This document shows positions 42,995-55,013 of a DNA stretch of 64,000 nucleotides, piece after piece. Source of the DNA: Fusarium oxysporum f. sp. lycopersici 4287 (Eukaryota > Ascomycota > Sordariomycetes > Hypocreales > Nectriaceae). Position numbers and translations under genes: made by a program. The notes below the pieces were generated by a model. That model searched no databases. It was given only the letters and a program-made list of their open reading frames with translations, and had not been told where the DNA came from. How positions within the stretch are numbered: the stretch's first letter is position 1; every line of letters begins with the position of its first letter. The stretch spans positions 1,388,109-1,452,108 of the forward strand of contig NC_030988.1 in assembly GCF_000149955.1 (NCBI RefSeq). The letters are read 5' to 3'.

Positions 42995-44014
42995 ACTTCG
43001 ACGGAGAAGCTTCAGGAATCTGGTGTAAGGATCGAGACTTGGAGAATGTTGAGATGAGAAAATACCCGGATGGACCTGGGCAGTTGGTTGTGTAGTTAGC
43101 ACAGATTACCGCCATAGACGCTGTTCTTATTTTTATGAGTTCATACAGAAGATACTAGTTCCGACTTCCAAGATCTAGCTTCTTTTGATTCTATTAACTT
43201 GATGCGGTGGTATTAAGTAATATACCTTTCACTGCAACGTGTATCGAAGTACACACATCGCCGAAGATGCTACGTATGTCATTACTCGTGCTGGCTGGAT
43301 TCATGTCTTGATCCCTTGGAGATAACGTCTACACAAACGTCTGCGATGTTGCTCAATCGAAATCGGCTAGTGCGTTTTGTCTGTACCCCGCCGCCCGCCT
43401 ACAGGCCCAGCGTCGGTTGTTATCGCGATGAACACCTGCTAATGACAAATGCCCGCTAGCGAAATATGTCAGGGACAAGGGGGGCATTACCGTTGATAGA
43501 TGACACTGTATACATGACGACCTGGAGGCAACACCATGCCGCTAACAGCCCCGTGCGCCAACCTTGTTCAGCATCCTGGTTATGTATTGTAGAAGACCGT
43601 CCGCACAAACAGGGTGTGGCGAGACACTATCAAAGACCCCTGTCGCGCGGGTCCAAGCTTGGAGCTGAAATGGCATTCGAGGCACGAACGGCACACCCCA
43701 CGCTTTGTGGGTTCTGAGACGTCGCCTTGCCTTATGGGGCAGAAGTGCGCGAATATGGATTCGGACAAGCAACCAACAGCACGCGGCCATGCTACCCTCC
43801 ATGGATGCAGAAAGGAAAATCAACATCATCCCCTTGATAGCAGAATGTACGTAATTTCTGCAAACGAGGGGTCAATCCCGTCCCTCCGGTTTCCCCGGTC
43901 TAATACAAAGCAAGGACATTGACTTAAAATGCTGTGCAGCCTGACAAGGCAGCCGGGTGGCTCGCATGACGCAGCACCTCTCCAAATTCCACAAGTTCTC
44001 AGCCTGATTTCGAA
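42995..44014. other. intergenic interval
   Basis: Overlapping two-strand ORFs at 43466-43922 have no recognised family and look fortuitous. The right end presumably holds the promoter of the Zn2Cys6 gene. Confidence 0.4.
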
Positions 44015-47000
44015 ATGGCCAACATCCAATATTCATTTCCAACTGGTACTGTCTTACAAACCCCTTCTTTTCTCCCTTCTAGGTCTCCTCAGCATTGCCC
44101 GCCTTGGTCTGTCTAACGTTGTCATCAGCTCTGCCGAAATGCTCCCACGCCGCACCTGCGCAACTACATGGCAATCCCGATCGCCACTATCGTGAACTCG
44201 ATACTTACCCTCCCGTTCTAGTTCATCTCCGACAGCAACAGCAGCCCCAAAACCCGCCACAATATCAGTATTTGCTACGGCAGTACCAACAGCAACGTCC
44301 TCCGTGCGGCTCAAGAGATCCTCCTATACAACGAGATACTACCGAGGATGGATGTCGACCCAAATCAACGGGCCATGTGCCAGAAGGAACGTCTTCAACA
44401 CATCTGCCAGCTCCCTCGCTCCTAACTCCTGCTGTGCCCGGCGCATACCCAGATAATACACCGCAACACATGAATTACGAAGACGCGCCTTCTATGCCCC
44501 CAACCCCGGATGTCTATAGCGCGCCTACTTCCGTAACCCGTCAGACGTCCCGCGAGCAGCTTCAAGATTGTTCCCTAAACACCTTTGAACCCTTGTCTGG
44601 TGGGCATCCGTCGGCAAGAAAGAAAAGGAAGCGAGTTAGTCAGGTATGAGCGTCTTGGGAGTGGAAGCGAGCAAGTTCTAACTGGAGACAGGCATGCAAC
44701 AGGTGCCGACAGCTGAAGGTCAGGTGCGACGGCGTGGTGCCATGTGAGAGATGCAAAAGAATGAGGGCGAATTGCATATACAGCGAACACAGACCAAAAC
44801 TGTATGTCTCGCGGAAATCCTCATTGACTTTGAAGGAAAACTCTAATACGTTTAACAGGATGGATCAGGCTCAAGCCGACATTGTACAAGGCCCCAGTTC
44901 TGCTCAGACTTCGCTTGACTCGATTATATCCCAACTGGAGCCAGCAAATCAGAGATTGAACAAGACGGAGTCCCACGTGCCTAAGGATATTGCGACATCA
45001 GCTGCCAAGGCTGGATCGCCAGTGGGGGGTGAGTGCACGCGGCCGCCAACATCGCCTTACTTTGACAAAGGCGCTTCTGCAGTTCGATGCTACAATGACG
45101 CCCATCGCGATCACCCGTCCTCAGAGCCTATGCCACTGCGCATGATGGCTGAGGAAGAGATGGAGGTAGAGCCAGGCCCACCCGTTCCCCCTGGTGAGCC
45201 CGCGATTCCAATCAACCATACGACTCTGGCAGGCCTGCTGTTGGAATGGCCTTCCATTCGGGAGCTTACAAAACATCACGTTGAGCGCGAAGGTGTTCGA
45301 TACATTAGCGAATATCCCATCAGCCAAGAACAGAACAGAGGCGTTCTGATATTGTATGGTCGAGGTGAAGATTCCCACCCTTCACAACATGTTAGAGAAC
45401 CAACCGACCATGGCAACTTGGATGTGGCCGACGATTTATCCGATATGGCATCTCCTTCGCCCGCAGCTGATTGGGGCCAGCTCGGTGGACTGAGTCCTCC
45501 AGACCAAGTGGAATACAAGGGAGGTGTTTTGGTTGATGGCAATCCTGATTTCTCTGAGCTCAAAGTTTGGGCGTACGTGGAGAGTTTTAAGGAAAACATT
45601 CTCAACATGCACCCTATTATTCAACCCAAGCTCTTGGATTATTGGGTGAGACATTTTCTAGAAAACCTCACAGCGTCACAACCGCGCTCAGCAAAGTCAC
45701 AAATCCACAAGCCCAACATGGCCGTTGCAGGCTCAAAGAGAAAACGACCGCCAGGGCTGGATGATTTCGAGCCACCCACACCAGCGCCACCACGTACTTG
45801 TCGACCAGATCGGTCCATCCACACCGCTCTAATTCTCACGGTTCTGGCTTTGGGTAAAGTTTGCCTTCACCGTGATAACGTGCCTGATGTCGTCCATCTT
45901 ACAGAGCCTCTTCCCCATGGAAGCCCTGCCCTCCGCAATGGAGCCATTCCACCTCCGCCCAATCAAGGCTCCCTTCTAGTGTACTCATCTCATTCCCATT
46001 CATCAGGTTTGCCATCACCTAAAGAGCAAGACCGGAACATTCATAGTCGTCGATCCTCTATCCATGGCACAGATGCTTTCCGCTCTGGCTACAGTCTTAA
46101 GAAGAACTATGAGGTAATTCCTGGCCTGGAGTACTTTGCATATGCTACGGATATCCTTGGCAACCACGCCGGCGCGTACAACAACATGAAAAATGTGTAC
46201 GCTAACATCTTTGCCGGGCTGTATCATGGCCAGCTGGGCAGACCAATGGAGAGCTTTGCTTTCATCCACAGGGCCAGCCACAAGCTTCAAGTCATCATGA
46301 GACCGTAAGTGTTGTGAGTTTTAGTAGAACACAGATCAGGAGTGGCTGACAATATTGCAGGAGCTTGGACAAAATGCGACGAATCAAGCGTAACAGCGAG
46401 TTCATCCAGGAAACCAAGTATAACCAACTTGCTCTCACGTTCTGGACTTGCCTGCAGCTCGAGAGTGATCTCATTGCAGAGATGCAACTTCCCCCATCAG
46501 GACTGCTCTCGTATGAAGATGACATGCCGCACCCTAACATGAGTCTCTTGGAAGGTTTCAACCAGCGCATCTTGGACAGCTACCCAGGTCAGCTATACTT
46601 GCGTACCCACCTCAACAGCATCCACCGAATGTTTTACGCTCCTGAAGATCCGGCCAAACCTGGCAAAGATAAGTTCCGCAATGTCGGTGTCGTGTCTGAT
46701 GCTGTCTCGGGTATGCATTGGGTTGCCCCCAGCTTTGCATTCAGAGAGGATGATCCCCCTGCAGATGATATTCTGGCAGCAAGACTGCGGGCAAAGTACT
46801 GGGGAGCTCAGGTGATCACTTATCGCCCATTCATCCGACAAATTCTGCAGTTCTCGCACTCAATTAAGAATCATGCATCGAGCCCCAACTTTCCCAGCGT
46901 CAGCTCCGAATTTCGACAGGACATCACAGCACCTGTTATTCATCCCAAGGCCAGAACGCATGGCGATGTCGATCCTCAAGTCGTTGAATTGGCTAAGAAG

Positions 47001-47502
47001 GGTATTAAAGCGCTCATTGAAAGCACCCGTGCTTTCCACGGTCTGGGAGATAGGAGGCCGATCATCACCAATATTTTTGGCACAGCTCACGCGTAAGTCT
47101 TTCATCTTCAACTGATGCACCTGAAACTAACCACGCTCTAGGCAATGGGGCAACCTGTTGATTCTGTCCGCTGCATTCCGTGACCCAATCCTTCACACCT
47201 ACGTAGATGAGGAACTACTCCGAACACTGTTCCACAAGACGATCCAGTTTTTGCGACAGTCGGCAACGGCAACGAGCGCACTTCGAACAGACATGCACAT
47301 CCTTGAAGGCCTACAGAGAGATCTTTTTCAGCTACGATCTGAGGACCAACTCGAGCTTCTCGAGCGGCACAAGCGCACCTGGCTACCATACTCCAAGACC
47401 TGTTCCCATGCCCGCGCCGCCTCAGACACCCCATCAGATGGGCGATCAAGGGCACCCACGATCTATGCCCCATCGTTGGCCGATGAATATTTCCTATCGT
47501 GA
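44015..47502 (+). CDS. Zn2Cys6 fungal-type transcription factor (five exons), C-terminus probably frameshifted
   Basis: Exons 44015..44045, 44129..44643, 44692..46304, 46361..47092 and 47142..47502 are in phase (1083 aa). The first exon is short (MANIQYSFPT); its 83-bp intron starts gtactg, a weak donor, but has a good ctaac branch site. Residues ~40-75 are Gln/Pro-rich. The basic ARKKRKR leads into the Zn2Cys6 cluster C184-x2-C187-x6-C194-x5-C200-x2-C203-x6-C210, typical of GAL4-type DNA binding. The middle-homology region follows (for example RSIHTALILTVLALGKVCLH and YHGQLGRPMESFAFIHRASH, then LTFWTCLQLESDLIAEMQLP). Near 47335-47350 the +1 frame takes over with a far more natural tail (SFSSGTSAPGYHTPRPVPMP ... 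HHHDMAFWK, stop near 47575). The annotated last ~47 residues are therefore probably out of frame. It likely still binds DNA. Targets unknown. Confidence 0.85.
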
Positions 47503-47944
47503 CTTGGAGATCAGTCCGGAGGACTCATTAAAGTCGTATCGTAATCATCATCATGACATGGCGTTTTGGAAATGATTAATTAGATTACGAAGGAGTGCCA
47601 TTGCTCCAAAGGAAGGGCGACTTCTGTGTCGACCAAATTTGGAACAAATCGGGGGTCATCGAATGGCACTTGCTATTTTTCTTCTTCTTTTTTATCAAGG
47701 TAATTTCGCGCTACTATACTTAGAATGAGGCCTGAATATTTGTTCTCTCTATTCATATAACATGTCAGCCTCCTCAAAATGGACAAGCCGTCTGTCTAAT
47801 TACATTGATCTTGACCCCATGTCCGTCAGGTCGGCCCCAACCGCCAAGGCATGACAGAATCGCACAGCAAAACACATTGAAGTCACAACCAGTCCGTGTG
47901 TGAATGACATGCACTGACTTGACCGAGGAGCTTTCTACACAGTC

Positions 47945-48104
47945 TCAAGAAGACTGCGAGCAAGGCCGGCATAGAAGCAGCTTGCAATATGTGCATTCCC
48001 AGATCATCCCATGTAATGCCAGAGCGGCAGTGTTGACAAATCCACTGGACCAGAGTATTGTCAGATTTGATCATCCGAAACTGGTGGGCACAAGCGTTGG
48101 CCAT
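47945..48104 (-). pseudogene. small Cys-rich (CxxC-type) protein, frameshifted
   Basis: From ATG 48104 on the minus strand the frame reads MANACAHQFRMIKSDNTLVQ, then WICQHCRSG. The +1 frame then continues MIWECTYCKLLLCRPCSQSS and a stop at 47945. Together these give paired CxxC motifs (CQHC, CTYC, CRPC) typical of a small fungal zinc-ribbon-like protein. The span is 160 bp, one base too many for an open frame, so a single-base insertion near the SG codons (about 48010) breaks it. The annotated frame instead runs on into a Cys-poor tail. Function unknown. Confidence 0.55.
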
Positions 48105-49863
48105 ATTTCCGCAGATGTAGTGGTTTGTGTGTTTCGTAAAGGAGGCTAATAATGCCGAGGAAGAAATACTTGGTAATATGGGAGTGGCTGCGTGCGAAGT
48201 ATGGTTGAAAATACCTCGATGTTGTATGGCAGTCAATGATACTCCAAAACTGAAGTGAGAAATTGCGAGAATCTTGGACGGATGAATTGTGTGAGGTGAA
48301 GCTGAGATTCAGGGTGATGATCCAAGTTAGGAAGGGAAAGAGCTCATGAGTATTTTGGGGATTCGGAATATTTTATATGTATAGAAACGAGAGAAGATTC
48401 GGAACGAGACTGACCATCTAAGGTTGTTGTTTCCAGGCGGTTTCGGAATATGAGTGAAGGTCATGGACCGTGAATTAGAATGGCTAGGAACGAGGATCGA
48501 GCAAAAGGCGGTGATAACGGAAAGGGGGCGTCGATGCCGGATGAGGTGCCACGGAAAGGAAGGAGGAGAGGAAGAGAACAAGCAAACATAATCTCGGGTC
48601 AAGGAGTAGGGGAAAGCGACGCGCGGTAGCACTAGACCATGGATGCTTGGATGAATGGAACGACAAGGCTAGTACTGAAGTATACGTCTTGCCTTTTGCA
48701 ATGAACCGTTGGGAGTCTGGGGACCTTGACTGTTGTGCCAGCCAAGACGAATGATATAGTCATCCCACATCAACAATCCGTGATATTTCATGGTGAAATA
48801 ATAAGCTGGACTCTTGATACTCAAGATACTAAGTAATTGTCTAGTTCCAATACATACAAGAGCAGCATATCGCACAACTTGCCCACAATACTGCCCGCTC
48901 TCCAGGTTCCCCCTCGTTGGTGATACTCTTTGTAGTCTTCCAATTCTCACTGGTGCCTGCCTGGTCATTTCAAGAGCCACGGAGGGAGTCTTTCGGGAAA
49001 GGATTAGATACATCACAAGTATTTCCGTTACTCTGTTGTGGATTACTGTCAAGTCATGACGTTTTCCCATAAGGAGTGTCATGTCCAACCAGCAAGGCCC
49101 CTGAACCACCTGAGCTTCCACGTAATGCCAGACAAGGGAGTGCTAGTTTCCGCTTCTGCGTCTCCATCTAAATCATGATCGTGTTCCTGGTCTCTTATGG
49201 TGGTATATCAGTACCCCGACTAACTTTCGTGAGCTCAGTTCACCCGCTTACACGACTTAGAAGCACGGTACGCGGTACGCCGGGGCTCCACAATACACTT
49301 TAGGGGATGCTGCTCCGTTCATTGTGGATGCAGCGGCCAATTGACCCGTGCATGTGAGCGTTGTCAGCAGTGGCGCTCCGCTCAATCTGTTTTGAGAGGT
49401 AGGAAAGTCCATCGGGGAAGCGGTCGACCCATCCGTCGCCGCTGGGTGGCACCTCGGCTGCCGGGATGACCGACCGATCCTTCGACTGATGGCCGGATTC
49501 GGGTAGAACGACGTCAATTCCGCCCCTGTTGCTTTTGCTAGAACCCCCACCTACCCTTTTAGGTGTTTGTGGGTGCCCCGCACTCACGCGTAACTGCGCA
49601 TTGCGAACGACAGAACTCGGTGCAAGCAATGACGGGATGCTCAATTGTCTTTTCATCACATTCTGATTGCCGCTCAAAAAGTAATGAAGCCCAAGCAAGC
49701 GTTGCCGCAACTACCCAATCATGAAGCGGTAGAGATACACAGAAGAAATTGTAGCTAGCCCTGCCAATTCTCTCCCAAGCTTACCCCTCCACCAGCAAAA
49801 TGCAACCGAGGCCATGAGATAAGTTGACAGCGAGAACCTTGGAACATCGCTTATCAAGGAAGA
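48105..49863. other. interval without an assignable gene
   Basis: ORFs at 48327-48666, 48669-49121 and 49257-49710 (minus) have no recognised family. The sequence immediately left of the assembly gap gives no clue to what the gap contains. Confidence 0.35.
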
Positions 49864-50010
49864 NNNNNNNNNNNNNNNNNNNNNNNNNNNNNNNNNNNNN
49901 NNNNNNNNNNNNNNNNNNNNNNNNNNNNNNNNNNNNNNNNNNNNNNNNNNNNNNNNNNNNNNNNNNNNNNNNNNNNNNNNNNNNNNNNNNNNNNNNNNNN
50001 NNNNNNNNNN
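49864..50010. other. assembly gap (147 N)
   Basis: Run of 147 unknown bases; no protein prediction across it is meaningful. A gap of this kind in an otherwise continuous sequence often marks a repeat or a scaffold join. Confidence 1.
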
Positions 50011-50957
50011 ATGTCACAAATGACTTCGGAGGGGTTAATGACGTGGGTCTGGACCCCGCTGTTCTTGTGTAGTGAACAATGGAGAAGCGAAGACGTAGCG
50101 CCTGGCGGGGTTAGTGCAGTACATCAACTGGCTGTCCATGCTGTAAGCGCTTCTGCAAGGAACCACGCATGATAGAGTTACCCGTCTGCTAGCAGGGCAC
50201 GATGCACACAAACAGCGCGAGACAATGTAACCAGGCGTGGCCCTAAAATGTCCTCTTCAGATTGGGTTCTATTAATAAACGTGGCATCTGTGTTTGCGGG
50301 GCTGGCTGGTGGATCCACAGCTGGAGGCCAAATCCAGCGCTCTAACAGAGCCCAATGCGCGACATTTCAAGCATCATTGCCAGCATTCTCTACGTCCATA
50401 GGTAAGGTGCCGGGCCCTTGTTTGTGATTACATGAGTAACGAAGGATAGATACTAAATAAAAAAGCCTAGCGATATCTTCTTTGAGAGCCTATTCTGCAT
50501 AGCCATGGCATGATGTGTGGGCGATTGAACACGTAGGAGCGAGGCTGCATTGTTGGTCTGGAGACCAAGAAGTTGAAAGCAAAGCGACCATATGGTAGCC
50601 TGCTTACAGTCAGCGCTGGTCCGTAAAGTCCTTGAGCAAGAGTTTCTGGACCTATATGCAGTTCTCGGTCACCTCTTCCTAAACTTTATATATTATGATC
50701 CAACTCGCTGCTGAGGCTGTCAGTGTCTTTGGCGATTCGACAACATTGGCATGACTTCAATAAGGCCAAACATCTCCCAACTTGTTCGTTAGTTTTTAAC
50801 TTTATCGATACGCAGACTACTTCAAACGATACCGCACTGCTTGTTGTTCAACTATTCCGGGCCATCGAAACTGGCTGCCTTATAGTCACCAACATTACGA
50901 ACCACCCATCAGCCTAGAACAACAGCAGGGCCGTGTGTTATCACAGGTCCTTGGGGC
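50011..50957. other. intergenic interval upstream of the 50958 gene
   Basis: No recognisable gene. A short plus ORF at 50723-50917 has no supporting features. The right part is the presumed promoter/5' UTR. Confidence 0.4.
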
Positions 50958-52194
50958 ATGGACGATTCGAACCGTATGAGGAGGCAGAATGAACCGCCGG
51001 TCCATTCGAACCCCAATCAAAGATACTCACTCAACGATCCGTCACAACAGCGCCGTTCGCTCGCTGGAATTTCCAACGACAGGTATCGCCCTGCATCTCT
51101 TGCTGGCCCTTCATCGTCAGGGCGAGGCATGGGGTCTCATGGTAACTACAATAGCTACTATTCAGATCCTAGTGCATCATTCTCGACGGCAAATATGCCT
51201 GGCACAGCTATAGCTTATGGCTCCGAGTACGGCCACGACTCCCGCCGAACGCAAGGCTTTGGCGACTACAGTACTGCAGCTACGGCGATGTATAACGTTG
51301 GCCAACCAAGTACGCAAAAAACAGTTTACGATGCGCAGCAATTCAGCTCGCGGCAACCTGCAGCTATGCAAATGATGCCACCAGATATCGCCTCCCGCTA
51401 CTTTGGGTCTGAGACTGGGGCCTCAGCTGGTCCGAGTCCACAGCAACCGGCGCAGGGCTCAAGCGGATCCGCGAATGTGTATCAGCAAAGCAATGCTATG
51501 AATTATGCGAGCAACAGCATGTCCAGTGAAAGCGTAATGCCACAGGCAACAAAAACCGCCGATGTTTCAATGACAGAAGATCATGACTATGCGGAAGGCG
51601 CCCTCGAGGAGGAATGGGTCAGTTACCAGAGGCAGCTGGCTAGCATATTTCAGGAGATAGTAAATGGATCTCTCGAGAGTGCATCTGAGACATTGCTTAG
51701 TCTCACTAGCTGGCTCTTGTCTCAGGTCGCAGATCTAGGCATGTATTACACTGTCTATGTAATCGTAGAGGGGAACAGAAGAAAGCCAGAGCTGACTACT
51801 GTGCGTGCCCAGGTCTTAATCTTGACGATACCAACCTCCATGCTGATCGTATTCAGCTGTGGAACGACTTCAACCATGCTTGGCTCGGGTTGGGCCAGCG
51901 CCAAATTGACCTAATGACTTCATCCCAACAACTTTGGAGAACGCAAAATCTGGTTCCAGAGGCCATGATTAAAAAGATGGGAAACGAACTAATAAGGCTA
52001 TGTGACGGTATCGAGCGCCATGGCCTGGTGGACTATCAATATGGAGTATGGGAAGATCAAATAACCGCTGGTGAGCAAATACTGCTCCATTCAGAGAGTC
52101 TGGCCAGATCCGCTAACTTGCACTTGTAGTTCTCGGAGACTGTCTGGATCTATACGACGCTTCTAAAGAAGGCAGTGACAGCGGTAACCGGTGA
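50958..52194 (+). CDS. conserved fungal hypothetical protein with N-terminal disorder and C-terminal helical domain (367 aa); GC-AG intron
   Basis: Exons 50958..51738, 51813..52070 and 52130..52194 join in phase. The first ~200 residues are low complexity (Ser, Tyr, Gln, Pro). From EEEWVSYQRQLASIFQEIVN a helical domain starts, continuing LTSWLLSQVADLGLNLDDTN, then WNDFNHAWLGLGQRQIDLM, MGNELIRLCDGIERHGLVDY and LGDCLDLYDASKEG, a pattern I recognise as a conserved Hypocreales-type hypothetical protein. The first junction uses donor gcatgt: 51739-51812 is a GC-AG intron with a ctgac branch sequence. Without splicing it, the frame runs into an unrelated tail. Intron 2 (gtgagc...gtag, 59 bp) is canonical. 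No signal peptide. Function unknown. If the GC donor is not used, the gene is broken. Confidence 0.7.
51739..51812 (+). other. GC-AG intron
   Basis: Starts gcatgt and ends cccag, with ctgac about 20 bases before the acceptor. Removal restores a conserved reading (ADLG|LNLDDTNLHAD). It is the only non-GT donor I needed in this window. Confidence 0.65.
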
Positions 52195-53359
52195 TAAATA
52201 TAGTCTTTTCTTCGAAACTCTTTCAAGACCGGAACGGTGCAAAAGTTCAGGCCAGGGTATCTACTAAGACTCGAGCGGTAGTGCTGGTGAGTCCACATAC
52301 ATTCTCGGATCACATCATTTGGAACTGATACTCGCAATCGCTAGCCTTTCCGTTGTGCGAAGCGGAGGTTCGTGTAGAGAGTAAAGTGATTCTTATGTCA
52401 AGCAGATAGTCTTTGGCAATTCTCAGATCTGGTATGACCAAATGCTGTTTTGTTCCAGGAAATCATAGCCTAGCAGCCTAGCTTCTGCTGTATTGAGCTT
52501 GGCATCTTTATATAATGGCATGAACGATGCAATACCAATTTGGCGTCAAGCCTTGATAGCACTTAAGAAATACCCTGTGAAAAACGATAACACACAGCTG
52601 TTCAGGGGCGGATGTAACCTGAGGTGTAGGTCGATGCTTGCGACTCAGGAACAGGGTCCATCACCGGGTATCAGAAGGGGTACCTGGCTGTTGAAGGAGC
52701 CATAGGGTAAGAATTCAGCTGCCACGATAAGCTGTCCATCAATGTGCTTAGCAACTTGAGGATGACTGAGGAAACCTAGCGCAACATGACATGGTCAGCT
52801 GGGCCGCGAATCAGGCCGAAAAAGGGGCTTGAATTGAATGAGATTTAAACAAGTCATTCAGATATCTGGAAGCATCTCATAACGCAAGCAGTTGATGTCA
52901 AGGGACATGCCTGGGTGGTCATGGCAGCAGGGCCTATTTTAGTGCTACCGTAAACAATTGTACTATGGAGACACCCTATCCCACCTTCTCACCGCCTTGT
53001 CTCAGTGTTGTCTAAGTCATAGAAAAGCATCGAAGTATCCGATATCACATCAATGGATCCAATATCATGTCCTCTTCTTTGCCCTGTAACATCGAGCGTT
53101 ACCGGGCCATTGACCGCTAGGGTGGCTTATTTCATGCTGATTGGTGTCATAAAAAGTGTACCGCGAAGTAAATCCCACGGTCCAACAATCTCTTTCCCCA
53201 TCAATTCTAATCACATCTTCACCACGACCTTAACAATCAAGCCAATTTCCGGTATATAGGCACTGGGTGGTTCAATTCTGAGCTGAGTGATTTCAATCTG
53301 TATCCGAAAGACTGTTCATAAGTCACTTGATCTTAGGAGATAACACTCAATTGCAAACG
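52195..53359. other. interval where a GH3 catalytic domain would be expected but is absent
   Basis: Only short ORFs (52493-52705, 53053-53259). I looked for the N-terminal GH3 catalytic domain that normally precedes the following gene and found no trace of it. Confidence 0.45.
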
Positions 53360-55013
53360 ATGTCAACTATACAAAGCCAGAGCTCACCGGCCACTTTACT
53401 ATGGGATCACCAAGACCTGATTCCCCTTCAAAAGAACCTTGGTGAAGAAGATTTAGTCTTGTTATTAACACCTGCTGTTGTTCCGTTAGACCAGAGTCCT
53501 ACCAACGCAGGTGATCCTTTCGAGCCTCTCGGTAAAGCACTTGCGCGCACACATCCTTGGATCCGGCATGTTCCTTATAGTAAGGAGCGTGGCATTACCG
53601 GCATTCATGTGGCATTCATCAAGCGAGCACGAGTCGTTATCTTCGTGCTGACTGGCTTCTCGACAGAGGAAGGTTTATTTCAGCTTGAACTCGCCGAGGT
53701 TGCTCGTGAGGTGTGTGAAGAGCGCCCTTTAGTGCTGGTAGCCTGCTGTGAAGTTTCGGAAAAGGGGGCCCGCGCGTATGGTTTCCCAACTCTCATTCAG
53801 TGTCCGGGGTACTTTGTGGCAGACTTACAAGCCGTCGCCGTTCTTTTGACAAGTGAACGGCCGACAACAGAGCCACGCCAAAGACCCGTAACTCTCCTCC
53901 CCCGCCAACTTGGCCGCTCCTGAAATGGGACTACGACAGAGATCTCCCAGAGACCCACGCTTTATGGGAAGCATGTTTGCCTTCCAAGTTCTATCTAAAT
54001 CGGTCAACTCTTGGTTCTCGCTTGAAACGCGATGGATATGCCATGCATTACTTGGTGAGAGAACCCCATAAAGGGGAGGCCATTGGATTTTGTGCAACAT
54101 TCACAACGTTTACGGATAGTAGTGGCGACCGACTGATTGGATCAATAGCCGCCATCATCGTTCATAAAGACTTTCGGGGCCAAGGTGTTGGGCGCTTCCT
54201 CCACGACGAGGTCGCGAGCAAACTTAAAAAGATTCGAGGTGTCGGAATCATTCAACTTGGAAGCACATTTCCAAGATTACTCTACGGTCTGCCCGTTCCT
54301 GAAACCGATACGGAGTGGTTCGAAAAACGAGGTTGGAACATGAAGGAATCCACACCTGGAAACGGGCGGCGGGTGCTCGATTGGCTCTTGAGATTTGCCG
54401 ACCATCCAGTTCCTGATCTGGCTTCCGCTGGCTTGACTTTCAGGCCATGTCAGACAGCAGATTACCAGAAGGTTGTCGAGATGGCAAATAAGGAGTCACA
54501 GAAGAGATACCGGTTTGGGTGGTACGACCAATACGCCAAAACTATGGACACTTGCTATGTGAACGACATTGTAGTCGGGCTTGAAGGGGAAAATCTGGTA
54601 GCTGCGGCAATAACATATTTTCCAAATAATGGGAGCCCTTGCGGCGCAGATATTCCATGGCCAGCCTCAATCGGACAAGGCATTGGAGGAGTTTCGTGCA
54701 TCTGCATCAAAGGTCGTCCACAATCCAAACCATGTTATCTGACATTGGCTGACTGTCAAATTAGATGAAGACCCGGATATGGTCAATCGTCGTGACTCGG
54801 TGGCTACGAGATTGCTCCTGGCTTGTCGGCAGACCCTGAGTGAGAGAGGAATGGTTGGAATGTTTGTTGATGGCAGCAGATCGGACGAAAATGTGCTGCA
54901 GTCTTTAGGTCAGTAAGATTCTCAGGGCTTTCGCAGCTATCACATGCTGACAATGAAACTTGGCAGGCTTTTGCAAATGGGCAGAATATAAAGAGCTTTG
55001 GCGAAAAGCCTAG
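53360..55013 (+). pseudogene. C-terminal part of a GH3 beta-N-acetylhexosaminidase/GNAT protein, truncated and frameshifted
   Basis: Fungi have a large protein with a GH3 N-acetylglucosaminidase N-terminus, a GH3_C-like middle and a C-terminal GNAT acetyltransferase. Here 53360-53920 matches the middle (LGEEDLVLLLTPAVVPLDQ, ARVVIFVLTGFSTEEGLFQL, PRQLGRS) and ends at TGA 53920. One base out of phase, the next part continues directly (LLKWDYDRDLPETHALWEAC). It runs through two GNAT-like repeats with the acetyl-CoA loop IIVHKDFRGQGVGRFLHDE, LGSTFPRLLYGLPVPE, FGWYDQYAKTMDTCYVNDI and SIGQGIGGVSCICIKDEDPD. Exons of the second part are ~53917..54712, 54765..54908 and 54967..55013, ending FCKWAEYKELWRKA. 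The catalytic GH3 domain is missing. The GNAT half is intact from frame start to stop apart from having no ATG of its own before 53977-54040. Confidence 0.75.

Noticed and set aside
43466..43922. Overlapping ORFs on both strands
   Set aside because: No motif, no splice structure, and mutual antisense overlap.
49781..50072. ORFs running through the N stretch
   Set aside because: They exist only because unknown bases are translated as X.
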